A stretch of DNA of 33,736 nt from Alcaligenaceae bacterium (GTDB lineage Bacteria; Pseudomonadota; Gammaproteobacteria; Burkholderiales; Burkholderiaceae_B): NCBI GenBank assembly GCA_947380655.1, contig CANCRX010000032.1, positions 1-33,736 of the forward strand, read 5' to 3'. Within the stretch, counting starts at the first letter, position 1, and each line of letters begins with the position of its first letter. Below, one piece after another: positions 7,988 to 15,193 of the stretch. The notes beneath the pieces are model-generated. The model searched no databases. It was not told the DNA's origin and worked only from the letters and a program-made list of their open reading frames with translations. A program made the position numbers and the translations under genes.

Positions 7988-8488
7988 CTAGGCTTGGCTG
8001 CTGCCAATCACTTCAACCTCATGCTTAAGGCTGAGAGCATTTAGTTTTTCAAACGGTAGGCTTGCGAAAAATGAAATGCGGCGCTGAAGTTTTTTGTACG
8101 CATCATTAAACGCTCTTTTCTTGTCAATATTGTGTCCAGTTTCTTCAGATGGACTTTCAATGAACCAGTTCGCTGTAATAGGTTGGCCACGCCATTTTGG
8201 GCTTGTTTCTTTTGCAGCAGATTCGCTTAGCGTAAAAACAAAATCAAACTCAACTGAATCAGACTGAGAGAATTCATTCCAGTTTTTGCTTTGCAAATGA
8301 TCTTTGGAGAGGTTATTAATCTCCAGCAGCTCCAATGCATAGGGATTAATCTCAGTCGCTGGGCGTGAACCAGCACTGTAGGCTTTAAATTTATTTTCAC
8401 CCAGCTTATTGAGAATGGCTTCGGCCAAAATGCTTCGGGCTGTATTGTCATCGCTGACGAATAATACGTTGTAGACACGTGTTGGCAT
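7988..8488 (-). CDS. Cysteine-free ArsC-like (LMW-phosphatase fold) protein
   Basis: A 166-residue protein aligning end to end with the thioredoxin-coupled arsenate reductase/low-molecular-weight phosphatase family: VYNVLFV, N-T-A-R-S-I-L-A-E loop, KAYSAGSRP, FDFVFTLSES, KWRGQP and FNDAYKKLQRRISFFASLP. The family nucleophile Cys of the CX5R loop is S12 (SDDNTAR), and the two shuttle cysteines expected in TVCD and ExCP are S88 and S96. There is no Cys in the whole protein, while the loop Arg (R18) and Asn (N15) stay. It therefore cannot use the thiol cascade. GGAG lies 7 bases before the ATG. GC is about 40% over 8041-8280 (95 of 240 by hand), well below neighbouring genes. Probably an oxyanion-binding pseudoenzyme; function unknown. 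Confidence 0.85.
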   Translation of the reverse strand: MPTRVYNVLFVSDDNTARSILAEAILNKLGENKFKAYSAGSRPATEINPYALELLEINNLSKDHLQSKNWNEFSQSDSVEFDFVFTLSESAAKETSPKWRGQPITANWFIESPSEETGHNIDKKRAFNDAYKKLQRRISFFASLPFEKLNALSLKHEVEVIGSSQA

Positions 8489-8509
8489 GCGATGCTCCGT
8501 AATTTCTTT

Positions 8510-8523
8510 AGCCTAATCAGGCT
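8510..8523 (-). other. Short dyad in the leader of the ArsC-like gene
   Basis: AGCCT and AGGCT pair around a 4-base centre (8510-8523), 22 bases before the ArsC-like ATG. The 148-base gap back to arsA shows no match to the dyad upstream of arsR. It may be a small leader hairpin or operator; arms of five bases can arise by chance. Confidence 0.25.
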
Positions 8524-8603
8524 CAAAGAGTAATCAATCCATATGACGATTTTGTTACGGCTCAACTGCTAGGCGAGGTGAGTCTTTAGTCATTTGCTAA
8601 TTA

Positions 8604-8622
8604 GTTCAAGCACATCTTGAAC
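8604..8622 (-). other. Perfect hairpin between arsA and the ArsC-like gene
   Basis: GTTCAAG (8604-8610) and CTTGAAC (8616-8622) form a perfect 7-base stem with a 5-base loop, 14 bases after the arsA stop. The stem is not GC-rich and the sequence that follows on the minus strand is TAATTAGC rather than a T-run, so it is at best a weak terminator. It could equally be an mRNA processing hairpin or an operator for the ArsC-like gene. Confidence 0.4.
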
Positions 8623-8636
8623 CACATTCCTGAAAT

Positions 8637-10391
8637 TTATTGATTCAGAATTTTGTATAGCGCCTCAATCCCCACGGGTGGTTCGGGTTGAAAGGGAATA
8701 GCGAACAAATTATTCGACAGGCCTGCGCGAATTCTCTCCATTTGTTTAGCCTCCCCTTGCAGGCGGGCTAACAAAAGCGGATCCCTGGTGCCTGCCGCCA
8801 AAATTGAGCGGTTGAGTACCCAGGCATAGGGCTCGATCTTTGCGCGTCTCAGATCCTCTTGCAGCGCTGCAGCCTGAGATACCGGCGTCACTTCAGCCAA
8901 GGTCACCAGAATTATTTTTGTGTAGTCTGGATCTCGCAGGCGCATGAGTGGCGTGACCACATTCACTGCAGATCCTGTTTGTTTTTCAAAGCTACTAACC
9001 ATTTGGCGATGGTATGCACCCGCTGCATCCATCAGCAGTAAGGAGTGACCGGTTGGGGCGGTATCGAGCACAACAAAACCACTGCGGGCCTGCGCCACGA
9101 TATGGGAGAACGCGTGAAACACCGCAACCTCCTCGGTGCAGGGCGATTTCAAGTCTTCTAATAACAGCGCCTTCTCCTCTTCATTGAGTGCGGCCCCTTT
9201 TGAATCCATGACCTTGTCGATGTATTTTTGTGTTTCGACCTTGGGATCGATTCGGCTAACCGTCAAGCCCACGACATGGTCATTCAGTGTCTGATCCAGA
9301 TGTGCTGCGGGATCGGTTGTGCTGAGATGAACAGCCATGCCACGTTTTACCAGCCCTAAAGCCAGGGTGGCAGCGATCGTTGTTTTGCCAACGCCGCCTT
9401 TACCCATCACCATAATTAACCCATGATTTTGTTTGGCTAAATCATCGACTAACTGACTGATTTTTTTTGAGTCAACGACGGTAATTGTTGGCGGATGAGG
9501 GGCAAAAACAGCGTGGGAATCGCTGAGCAAACTCCTCAGTGCTGGTAATCCAACGTTATCTATCGCTCTGAGGGCAATCTCGTCTTGGGGTAATGCGTTT
9601 AAGCCGACAGGCATATTGTCCAGCGCATGGCGCGCCTGTGTTTGAATTGCTGTGGCGACAGGGTCGTCAGCAACGCTCGCGTGAAACACGCCATTAATAA
9701 TCAGCCGCTGATTGGCCAAGCCCAATACTTTTAATTCTTCGCTGGTGCGGTAAGCTTCAGTCAGCGCGCTGGCCTCAGGTCGCGCTACTAATACCACGCA
9801 GGTCAGCGTGGGATTGCTCAAGACTGCCAGCGCTTGATTAAATCTCACCTCTTGCATCTTTAAACCTGAATGTGGTCCCAGACAAGAGGCGCCTTGATCG
9901 TTGTCTGCAAGAAATCCGCTCCACGCTTTGGGCAGGCTCAAGAGCCGTAGTGTATGTCCGCTAGGGGCTGTGTCAAAAATAATATGATCATAATGATTTT
10001 CTTCATCAGCCAGCAGAGAGGAGAATTCATCAAACGAAGCAATCTCTGTTGTGCACGCGCCTGATAATTGCTCTTGAACTGTAGCCTTCTCGTCAGCTGT
10101 CGCGGCAGGCCCCATTTGTTCAATCACACGCTGCCGGTATGACCGCGCGGCGTCATCCGGGTCAATGTTAATCAGCGCGAGTCCAGGTACGCCAGGCACA
10201 TCCACGGCTTGGTTGCTCAGTTTGACACCTAGCATTTCATCGAGATTAGAGGCGGCATCCGTACTGACTAACAGTATCCGCTTGCCTGCATCCGCTAATT
10301 GAATGGCTGTGGCGGTGGATATAGACGTTTTGCCAACGCCTCCCTTACCGGTGAAGAAAAGAAAGCGGGGAGGATGATCGAGCCATTTCAT
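8637..10391 (-). CDS. arsA: Arsenite-translocating ATPase ArsA, two-domain form
   Basis: A 584-residue ArsA with tandem ATPase halves. P-loop 1 is TGKGGVGKTS (about 14-23) and P-loop 2 is MGKGGVGKTT (about 329-338), each followed by a signal-transduction motif (DTAPSGHTLRLL, DTAPTGHSLLLM). The three As(III)-binding cysteines known from E. coli ArsA are kept: C113 (GACTTE), C170 (ASCLGP) and C418 (SPCTEE). ArsA drives arsenite efflux with its membrane partner, here ACR3. No ArsD metallochaperone gene lies in the cassette. ATG at 10391 is chosen because GAGAGG lies 9 bases before it; ATG at 10397, overlapping the acr3 stop, is the alternative. Translation is coupled to acr3. Confidence 0.96.
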   Translation of the reverse strand: MKWLDHPPRFLFFTGKGGVGKTSISTATAIQLADAGKRILLVSTDAASNLDEMLGVKLSNQAVDVPGVPGLALINIDPDDAARSYRQRVIEQMGPAATADEKATVQEQLSGACTTEIASFDEFSSLLADEENHYDHIIFDTAPSGHTLRLLSLPKAWSGFLADNDQGASCLGPHSGLKMQEVRFNQALAVLSNPTLTCVVLVARPEASALTEAYRTSEELKVLGLANQRLIINGVFHASVADDPVATAIQTQARHALDNMPVGLNALPQDEIALRAIDNVGLPALRSLLSDSHAVFAPHPPTITVVDSKKISQLVDDLAKQNHGLIMVMGKGGVGKTTIAATLALGLVKRGMAVHLSTTDPAAHLDQTLNDHVVGLTVSRIDPKVETQKYIDKVMDSKGAALNEEEKALLLEDLKSPCTEEVAVFHAFSHIVAQARSGFVVLDTAPTGHSLLLMDAAGAYHRQMVSSFEKQTGSAVNVVTPLMRLRDPDYTKIILVTLAEVTPVSQAAALQEDLRRAKIEPYAWVLNRSILAAGTRDPLLLARLQGEAKQMERIRAGLSNNLFAIPFQPEPPVGIEALYKILNQ

Positions 10392-10396
10392 CTTCA

Positions 10397-11464
10397 TTAA
10401 CCTCTCGCATACCATTGTTTAGAGTTGTTAACGATATAAACAACTAGGAGCATGACCGGGACCTCGATGAGCACACCCACCACGGTCGCAAGCGCGGCAC
10501 CAGACTGAAAACCAAATAAGCTGATCGCTGCTGCAACAGCTAATTCAAAGAAGTTCGATGCGCCGATGAGGGCGGAGGGGCATGCGATATTGTGTTTCTC
10601 GCCAAGTGCACGATTCAGCCAGTAAGCCAGCGCTGAATTAAAAAACACCTGAATCAGGATGGGTACGGCAAGTAATGCGATGACCAGTGGCTGCTTGAGA
10701 ATCGCTTCGCCCTGAAAAGCAAACAGCAGTACCAGTGTCGCGAGCAAGGCTGCGATCGACCATGGGCCGATCTTTACCATCGCGGCATCCAATGCAATCT
10801 GACCTTTACTGAGTAATAGCTTGCGCCATAACTGAGCCAAAATAACTGGCACAACGATGTACAGCACAACCGAGGTGAGCAGCGTATCCCATGGGACGGT
10901 GATGGCGGAAATGCCCAGCAAAAAAGCCACGAGCGGTGCGAAAGCCACCACCATAATGGAATCGTTGAGCGCGACTTGCGAGAGCGTAAAGAGTGGATCA
11001 CCGCCCGTGAGTCTGCTCCAGACAAAGACCATGGCTGTGCAAGGCGCTGCTGCCAAAAGTATCAAACCCGCGATATAGCTGTCGAGCTGGTCGGCTGGCA
11101 ACATGTCCGCAAATAAATGCCGAATGAACAGCCAGCCAAGAAATGCCATGGAAAACGGCTTGACTAACCAATTGACAAAGAGTGTGACGCCGATGCCGCG
11201 AATATGGCGGCGCACCTCATTCAAAGCAGAAAAATCTATTTTAACGAGCATCGGGATAATCATCACCCAAATCAACAACCCCACAGGTAGGTTGACCTGG
11301 GCAAACTCTATGCGGCCGATCGATTGAAATATGCCGGGTAAAAAGTGTCCTAACGTAATGCCGGCAATGATGCACAGAAATACCCAGACAGTCAGGTAGC
11401 GTTCAAAGACGCTCATTGAGGCGCCTGCAACTTTCTTTGCTGTGACTTCACTTTGTGCGCGCAT
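10397..11464 (-). CDS. acr3: Arsenite efflux permease, ACR3 family
   Basis: A 355-residue bile/arsenite/riboflavin (BART) superfamily transporter with about ten hydrophobic segments. After a polar start comes SVFERYLTVWVFLCIIAG, typical of ACR3. The essential cysteine is C142 in AAAPCTAMVF and the conserved Glu is E308 in GASNFFELAVA. It exports arsenite at the inner membrane, with energy from proton motive force or through ArsA. The reading frame is open further upstream, but ATG at 11464 gives the usual N-terminus, has AGGGAA about 10 bases upstream, and starts after the arsJ stop (11491). The stop overlaps the arsA start region. Confidence 0.95.
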   Translation of the reverse strand: MRAQSEVTAKKVAGASMSVFERYLTVWVFLCIIAGITLGHFLPGIFQSIGRIEFAQVNLPVGLLIWVMIIPMLVKIDFSALNEVRRHIRGIGVTLFVNWLVKPFSMAFLGWLFIRHLFADMLPADQLDSYIAGLILLAAAPCTAMVFVWSRLTGGDPLFTLSQVALNDSIMVVAFAPLVAFLLGISAITVPWDTLLTSVVLYIVVPVILAQLWRKLLLSKGQIALDAAMVKIGPWSIAALLATLVLLFAFQGEAILKQPLVIALLAVPILIQVFFNSALAYWLNRALGEKHNIACPSALIGASNFFELAVAAAISLFGFQSGAALATVVGVLIEVPVMLLVVYIVNNSKQWYARG

Positions 11465-11490
11465 GGTTTTAAGTATTTCCCTGATATTTT

Positions 11491-12744
11491 TCACGCTGCG
11501 GGGCGTGAAGTTGGTAATGCGAGCGTGAATAACCAGCAAATAATCAGCATGATGGCCGAGCCAGCTAAGGCGTATTCAAGTCCGCCCCATTGATACAGCA
11601 GACCTGATAGTAAGGTACCCATAAAGCGTCCTGCGGCATTCGCTGCGTAATAAAAACCAACATCTTCAGCGGCTTTTTCAGATCCCGCATAGGCAAGAAT
11701 CAGATATGAGTGCACGGAGGAATTGACCGCAAACGCAAAACCAAAGAGACCAAGGCCTCCTACAACGACCCACTCGAGATGGCTGACTTTCATCAGAACA
11801 AGCATCGCTAAAACGGTAGGTATTACTGCCAGAATGGCCGACCACATCCGTGCTGCAGGGACCTCATTGCTGAGCCCGTCAGCGCTACGTTTAACCAGCG
11901 CGGGCGCTATCGCTTGAACCAATCCATAGCCGATAGTCCAGGTCGCAAGAAATCCACCCACCATCGTGAATGTCCAGCCTGAGGCGTACAGAAAAACAGG
12001 GACACCCACAACAAACCAGACATCGCGCGCGCCAAACAAAAAGACTCTTGCCGCTGCCAGCAGATTGATGGCTTTGTTTTTAGCAAACAATTCTTTTGCG
12101 GATTTTGAGGCTTTGCTTTTACCCATCATCGGCGGCAGGGACAACACAACGCCCACCAGGATCAGTGCCAGCAGTCCCGCCATCGCCCATAGAGAACCTC
12201 GAAAACCAAGCTGATCAAGCAGCAAACCACCTAAAAAGAATCCAACGCCTTTCATGGCGTTTTTACTGCCAGTAAACCAGGCGACCCATTTAAATAATTG
12301 TCCCGAGGCTTCGCCGGCGGTCACCTTGATGGCTGACTTGCTGGCTGTTTTAGTGAGGTCCTTGGCAACGCCACATATGCCTTGAGACAGGACAACCCAT
12401 GCCACGGACATCGTTGCGGTCCAGTCTGGCGATAACGCCGATAGCAAACCAAATCCGATGATCTGCGTCGTCAAACCGACCATCAGCATGCGCGCGATAC
12501 CAAAGCGCGTGGCAAGCCATCCGCCGATCAGATTGGCAAGAATGCCAGCTGCTTCGTACAGCAAGAATAAAAAGGCCAAGGTAAAAGGTGAATAGCCCAG
12601 ACGGTAAAAGTGCAGCAGCACCAGCATCCGCAAAGCGCCGTCGGTCAGCGTAAAGCCCCAGTAGGCCGAGGTGACGATGGCGTAATTGCGTGCGCCATGT
12701 TTGGATGCGGAGCTAGAAGTGTGAGACGGTACGGTTTGCGTCAT
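11491..12744 (-). CDS. arsJ: Organoarsenical efflux MFS transporter ArsJ
   Basis: A 417-residue major facilitator with about 12 membrane segments. It begins with a polar stretch, then NYAIVTSAYWGFTLTDGALRMLVLLHFY, the ArsJ hallmark, and DLTKTASKSAIK in the region of the central loop. ArsJ exports 1-arseno-3-phosphoglycerate, which then breaks down to arsenate outside, so the pair with GAPDH gives arsenate resistance without reduction. The ATG at 12744 lies 5 bases after the GAPDH stop. An in-frame start further upstream (12777) would overlap GAPDH and adds an unusual N-terminus, so I rejected it; the Shine-Dalgarno is weak, in line with coupling to GAPDH. Confidence 0.95.
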   Translation of the reverse strand: MTQTVPSHTSSSASKHGARNYAIVTSAYWGFTLTDGALRMLVLLHFYRLGYSPFTLAFLFLLYEAAGILANLIGGWLATRFGIARMLMVGLTTQIIGFGLLSALSPDWTATMSVAWVVLSQGICGVAKDLTKTASKSAIKVTAGEASGQLFKWVAWFTGSKNAMKGVGFFLGGLLLDQLGFRGSLWAMAGLLALILVGVVLSLPPMMGKSKASKSAKELFAKNKAINLLAAARVFLFGARDVWFVVGVPVFLYASGWTFTMVGGFLATWTIGYGLVQAIAPALVKRSADGLSNEVPAARMWSAILAVIPTVLAMLVLMKVSHLEWVVVGGLGLFGFAFAVNSSVHSYLILAYAGSEKAAEDVGFYYAANAAGRFMGTLLSGLLYQWGGLEYALAGSAIMLIICWLFTLALPTSRPAA

Positions 12745-12749
12745 GATGA

Positions 12750-13793
12750 TCAGATGCCTTGCTGTTGCATGTGGCAAGCCAGATCCACCATGCGGCAGGA
12801 GTACCCCATTTCGTTGTCATACCAGGAATAGATCTTCAGCAAGGTGCCATCGGTCACCATGGTTGAGAGCGCATCCACAATGGAGCTGCGTGTGTCGCGG
12901 GCGTAATCGGCACTCACAAGTGGACGTTTTTCGTAGCCAAGAATACCGGCGAGCGCACCCTGTGCCGCAGCTTCGAATAGGCCATTAACCTCATCCACGC
13001 TCGTCTCGCGTTTCATCTCAAACACGCAGTCTGTCAGTGACGCGTTTAAGACTGGCGCACGCACAGCGTGTCCGTTCAGTTTGCCTTTGAGCTCTGGATA
13101 GATCAATGCAATGGCCGTTGCACTCCCTGTGGTTGTGGGAGACAGACTTTGCATGGCACTGCGTGCACGACGTAAATCTTTATGGGGGGCATCGACGATC
13201 AGGTTGGTGTTGGTTGGATCATGGATGGTGGTGATCTGACCGTGACGAATACCGATCGCTTCGTGTACGACCTTAACAACAGGGGCTAAACAGTTTGTCG
13301 TGCAGGATGCCGCAGTCACAATCTTATGTTTTGAAGGATCGTATAGGTGTTCATTGACACCGACAACAATATTCAGCACATCACCGACTTTCACTGGTGC
13401 TGCGACAATTACGCGTTTGGCCCCACGGTCCAGATGCCCTTGTATCGTTTCAGGTGTTAAAAACTTACCCGTACATTCGAGCACAACCTCTACACCCAGA
13501 TCGCCCCATGGGATCTCCGCTGGCGTTGCAAAAGAAGTAAACCGTAAATTTTTATTGCCAATTCGGATCGCTGAGTCACTTTCAGCTTCGATGTCTTCGC
13601 GCCAGCGTCCCTGGACCGAGTCGAACGCGAGTAAATGCGCGGTCGCGGCAGCACCGCCTTTGATTTCGTTCAGATGGACAATCTCCAGGCGATTGCCAGC
13701 GCGTGGATCATCTGGTTGACGCTCTGCGGCGCCAAAGGCTGCACGCAGAGCCAGACGACCAATGCGACCCATGCCATTAATGCCAACTTTCAT
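12750..13793 (-). CDS. gapdh (ars-type): ArsJ-associated glyceraldehyde-3-phosphate dehydrogenase
   Basis: A 347-residue phosphorylating GAPDH. NAD-binding MKVGINGMGRIGR opens the protein, the catalytic Cys is C164 in AASCTTNCLAP, and the catalytic His is about H191 in TTIHDPTNTN. That His region differs from the TTIHAYT motif of glycolytic GAPDH. Position between arsR and arsJ marks it as the ars enzyme that uses arsenate instead of phosphate to make 1-arseno-3-phosphoglycerate for export by ArsJ. ATG at 13793 has AAAGGAAA 7-8 bases upstream; a longer frame to 13817 would overlap arsR. The arsJ gene follows after 5 bases. Confidence 0.95.
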   Translation of the reverse strand: MKVGINGMGRIGRLALRAAFGAAERQPDDPRAGNRLEIVHLNEIKGGAAATAHLLAFDSVQGRWREDIEAESDSAIRIGNKNLRFTSFATPAEIPWGDLGVEVVLECTGKFLTPETIQGHLDRGAKRVIVAAPVKVGDVLNIVVGVNEHLYDPSKHKIVTAASCTTNCLAPVVKVVHEAIGIRHGQITTIHDPTNTNLIVDAPHKDLRRARSAMQSLSPTTTGSATAIALIYPELKGKLNGHAVRAPVLNASLTDCVFEMKRETSVDEVNGLFEAAAQGALAGILGYEKRPLVSADYARDTRSSIVDALSTMVTDGTLLKIYSWYDNEMGYSCRMVDLACHMQQQGI

Positions 13794-13804
13794 TATTGTT
13801 TCCT

Positions 13805-14128
13805 TTAACACTTGCAAGTGATTGTGGTGGTGTCGAAGCAGGGTTCGCCTTGACAGCAGTTATCGGTTAAATAGGCGAGTAAGCCATTCATATTTTCAAC
13901 CTGCGCTCTGTAGATCAGGTTGCGACCATCGCGCTCTTGGAGGACCAGTCCCGCGTTCAGTAACTCTTTGAGGTGAAAAGAAAGCGTCGCAGGTGCGACC
14001 TCAAACGCCTCGCCTAAGGCACCAGGGGTCATGCCTTGCTTGCCGGCAACGATCAGTTGCCTGAATACCCTGAGCCGGTTGGGCTGGGCCAAAGCGGATA
14101 GGGCTTTGATGACTGCTGATTCTTCCAT
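13805..14128 (-). CDS. arsR: ArsR-family arsenic-responsive repressor
   Basis: A 107-residue ArsR/SmtB winged-helix repressor. The HTH runs about residues 34-62 (TPGALGEAFEVAPATLSFHLKEL), with a beta wing after it. It lacks the CxC motif in helix alpha3 of the E. coli type. Instead it has C-terminal cysteines C91, C92 and C97 (NCCQGEPC) plus C105 and C107, resembling the CC-x(n)-C As(III) site of the Acidithiobacillus ferrooxidans type. It is first in the ars operon and would repress its own promoter until arsenite binds. Gap to GAPDH is 11 bases. Confidence 0.94.
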   Translation of the reverse strand: MEESAVIKALSALAQPNRLRVFRQLIVAGKQGMTPGALGEAFEVAPATLSFHLKELLNAGLVLQERDGRNLIYRAQVENMNGLLAYLTDNCCQGEPCFDTTTITCKC

Positions 14129-14138
14129 GATGAAATCT

Positions 14139-14189
14139 CATACTTCGATAAAACTACGATAATCGAAGTGTATGTCGGATTGATGACAA
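14139..14189 (-). promoter_or_regulatory. Candidate ars promoter and ArsR operator
   Basis: ACTTCGAT (14142-14149) and ATCGAAGT (14162-14169) form a perfect 8-base inverted repeat with a 12-base centre; the flanks CAT/TATG extend it with one extra base. It ends 11-14 bases from the arsR ATG. On the minus strand TTGTCA (14184-14189) could be the -35 and TCGATT (14161-14166, 17 bases apart) the -10, so a bound repressor would cover the -10. ArsR binding is inferred from position. Confidence 0.55.
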
Positions 14190-14236
14190 AATCGGTACGT
14201 TTTATCCATACTCATAGTTGTTCTTTAATCCGAACG

Positions 14237-15193
14237 CTATCCCTGGGGCGGGGCGCGGTGCAGTTGTTCGACGAGTGCAAGGACTTGCTCCACCGCGTTG
14301 GGTGACAGCGAGTCTACGACTTGCCTGCCAGGCAAGCTGCGCAGCCAGGTTATTTGGCGTTTCGCTAACTGGCGGGTCGCGGCGATCGCTTGTTCGCGGG
14401 CTTGCGCGGGTGTGATTTCTCCGTCGAGCATCGACCAGTACTGTCGATAGCCCACGCAGCGCACCGATGGCAGGCCAACGTGCAGATCTTTTCGCTGATG
14501 CAGTGCGCGGACTTCATCAATCAATCCTGCTTGCAACATCTGATCGAAACGCTGTGCGATACGGGCGTGCAAGACACTACGATCGCTGGGCTCCAGACTA
14601 ATCGTGACAGTTGGCACGGGAGCATCGGTTTGTTGTGCATCGCCCAATAATTCAGACATGGGTGTGCCGCTAATACGCCAGATTTCCAGTGCGCGTCCAA
14701 CGCGTTGACTGTCATTAGGCGCCAGTCTGGTTGCGGTAACAGGATCAATTTCAGCCAGTTTCGTATGCATGGCCGGCCAGCCGATCAGGGCCGCTTGTGC
14801 CTCGAGTTCAGCGCGGATTTCAGGGTTGGCAGTCGGCAAGTTATTGAGACCATCACGCAAGGCTTTGAAATAAAGCATCGTGCCACCTGCAAGCAGAGGC
14901 AGATGACCGCGGGCGCGAATTTCTTCGGCGCATTGCAGCGCATCGCGTCTGAACGCAGCTGCTGAGTATGACTCTGCAGGATCGCGTATATCCAGCAGGT
15001 GGTGTTTGATGGATTGTTGTTCTGCTAAGGACGGCTTGGCCGTGCCGATATCCATGCCTCGGTAAATCGTGGCCGAATCGACATTGATGATTTCAGTCGG
15101 CCAGCGCTGTGCGACGGCGCAGGCGATCGCGCTTTTGCCCGAAGCCGTTGGGCCTGCCAGACAAATCAACGGTGTGTCAGTGTGTTCGGTCAT
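14237..15193 (-). CDS. miaA: tRNA dimethylallyltransferase
   Basis: A 318-residue MiaA, which adds an isopentenyl group to A37 of tRNAs reading UNN codons. The P-loop is LAGPTASGKSA (about residues 13-23), followed by NVDSATIYRGMDIGTAKPS, PLLAGGTMLYFKAL and GLPSVRCVGYRQYW, all family hallmarks. ATG at 15193 is chosen because it overlaps the mutL stop (ATGA) and gives the family N-terminus; the open frame extends upstream to 15265 inside mutL. Order mutL-miaA is conserved in many proteobacteria. The stop is followed by 108 bases before arsR, in the same direction. Confidence 0.96.
   Translation of the reverse strand: MTEHTDTPLICLAGPTASGKSAIACAVAQRWPTEIINVDSATIYRGMDIGTAKPSLAEQQSIKHHLLDIRDPAESYSAAAFRRDALQCAEEIRARGHLPLLAGGTMLYFKALRDGLNNLPTANPEIRAELEAQAALIGWPAMHTKLAEIDPVTATRLAPNDSQRVGRALEIWRISGTPMSELLGDAQQTDAPVPTVTISLEPSDRSVLHARIAQRFDQMLQAGLIDEVRALHQRKDLHVGLPSVRCVGYRQYWSMLDGEITPAQAREQAIAATRQLAKRQITWLRSLPGRQVVDSLSPNAVEQVLALVEQLHRAPPQG

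Noticed and set aside
7988..8488. ArsC-like gene as a pseudogene or sequencing artefact
   Set aside because: The ORF is full length with family N- and C-terminal ends, a Shine-Dalgarno and no frameshift; the three Cys positions all changed to the same, chemically closest residue. Decay remains possible but is less likely.
8604..8622. Intrinsic terminator after arsA
   Set aside because: The stem is perfect but AT-rich, and no T-run follows on the minus strand, so I list it only as a hairpin.
13300..13719. 139-codon plus-strand ORF inside the GAPDH gene
   Set aside because: It is antisense to a well-supported gene, has no family resemblance or Shine-Dalgarno, and is explained by codon bias of the true gene. 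The same reasoning removes other long antisense ORFs in purM, pcnB, hda and dnaX.
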